This document shows positions 63,893 through 64,000 of a DNA stretch of 64,000 nt, in pieces. This stretch comes from Solea solea (Eukaryota > Chordata > Actinopteri > Pleuronectiformes > Soleidae). The DNA lies in contig NC_081146.1 in assembly GCF_958295425.1 (NCBI RefSeq), forward strand, positions 16,788,458-16,852,457, read 5' to 3'. Positions within the stretch are counted from its first letter, which is position 1. Each line of letters opens with the position of its first letter. The translations under genes were made by a program, and so were the position numbers. The notes below the pieces were generated by a model. That model did no database searches. It was given only the letters and a program-made list of their open reading frames with translations, and was not told the origin of the DNA.

Positions 63893-64000
63893 AAAAAACT
63901 TTCTGTATTATTCCAAGGTAGGCCTTTGGTAAAGACTAAGAGTCTGATGACAAGGAAATAAACTGCAGATCCAGTCTGAACTCGTGTGTGTTATATTATG
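63893..64000 (+). other. sall3: sall3 3' UTR (partial)
   Basis: Sequence after the stop codon, cut by the window end. An AATAAA hexamer lies at 63957-63962, only 65 nt past the stop, so it may not be the main polyadenylation site. A donor-like CCAAGGTAGGC lies at about 63913-63923. Confidence 0.6.

Noticed and set aside
1..64000. CRISPR arrays, operons, phage or bacterial genes
   Set aside because: The short tandem runs are microsatellites without spacers, and the only gene is a spliced vertebrate gene.

Overview
The window is vertebrate nuclear DNA, almost certainly from a teleost fish. It has spliced genes with GT-AG introns, very dense (CA)n/(GT)n and other microsatellites, a fish-type tRNA-derived SINE and small hAT-type DNA transposon remnants. 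It contains one protein gene that I can support: a spalt-like zinc-finger transcription factor, sall3, on the + strand, with four coding exons between 51078 and 63892. No prokaryotic, viral or CRISPR content is seen.

Layout. 1-46870 holds no recognisable gene. It is AT-rich non-coding DNA with many simple repeats, a few transposon remnants (hAT-like pieces near 12165-12252 and 15150-15490, a SINE at about 18130-18404, a degenerate repeat near 20600-21350, and a clean hAT MITE at 32727-33019 with an 8-bp target duplication). Between these lie low-repeat, homeodomain/SOX-motif-rich blocks that look by eye like conserved non-coding elements. This is the gene-desert layout usual around developmental transcription factor genes. 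46880-47480 is a CpG-richer block, 48080-48510 another candidate element, and about 49640-51077 the probable sall3 promoter and 5' leader.

sall3. Exon 1 (51078-51162) encodes the NuRD-recruiting [11 protein letters not shown] motif. A 7,965-bp intron follows. Exon 2 (59128-62283) carries the N-terminal CCHC finger, the glutamine-rich helix, zinc-finger cluster 1 (a pair) and cluster 2 (a triplet). Exon 3 (62580-62917) and exon 4 (63461-63892) encode the last zinc-finger pair and the C-terminus ending EIGIN. The exons join in frame to a 1,336-residue protein.

The most interesting observation is that the double zinc finger found in SALL1 and SALL3 between clusters 2 and 4 is absent. A 296-bp AT-rich intron sits exactly where it should be coded. 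The first codons of that intron, read on, still resemble the SALL1 sequence at this point, which suggests that former coding sequence became an intron. The result is a Sall3 protein with a SALL4-like finger layout. Other points of interest are an upstream ORF overlapping the sall3 start, duplicated composite motifs in the upstream desert, and several perfect palindromes.
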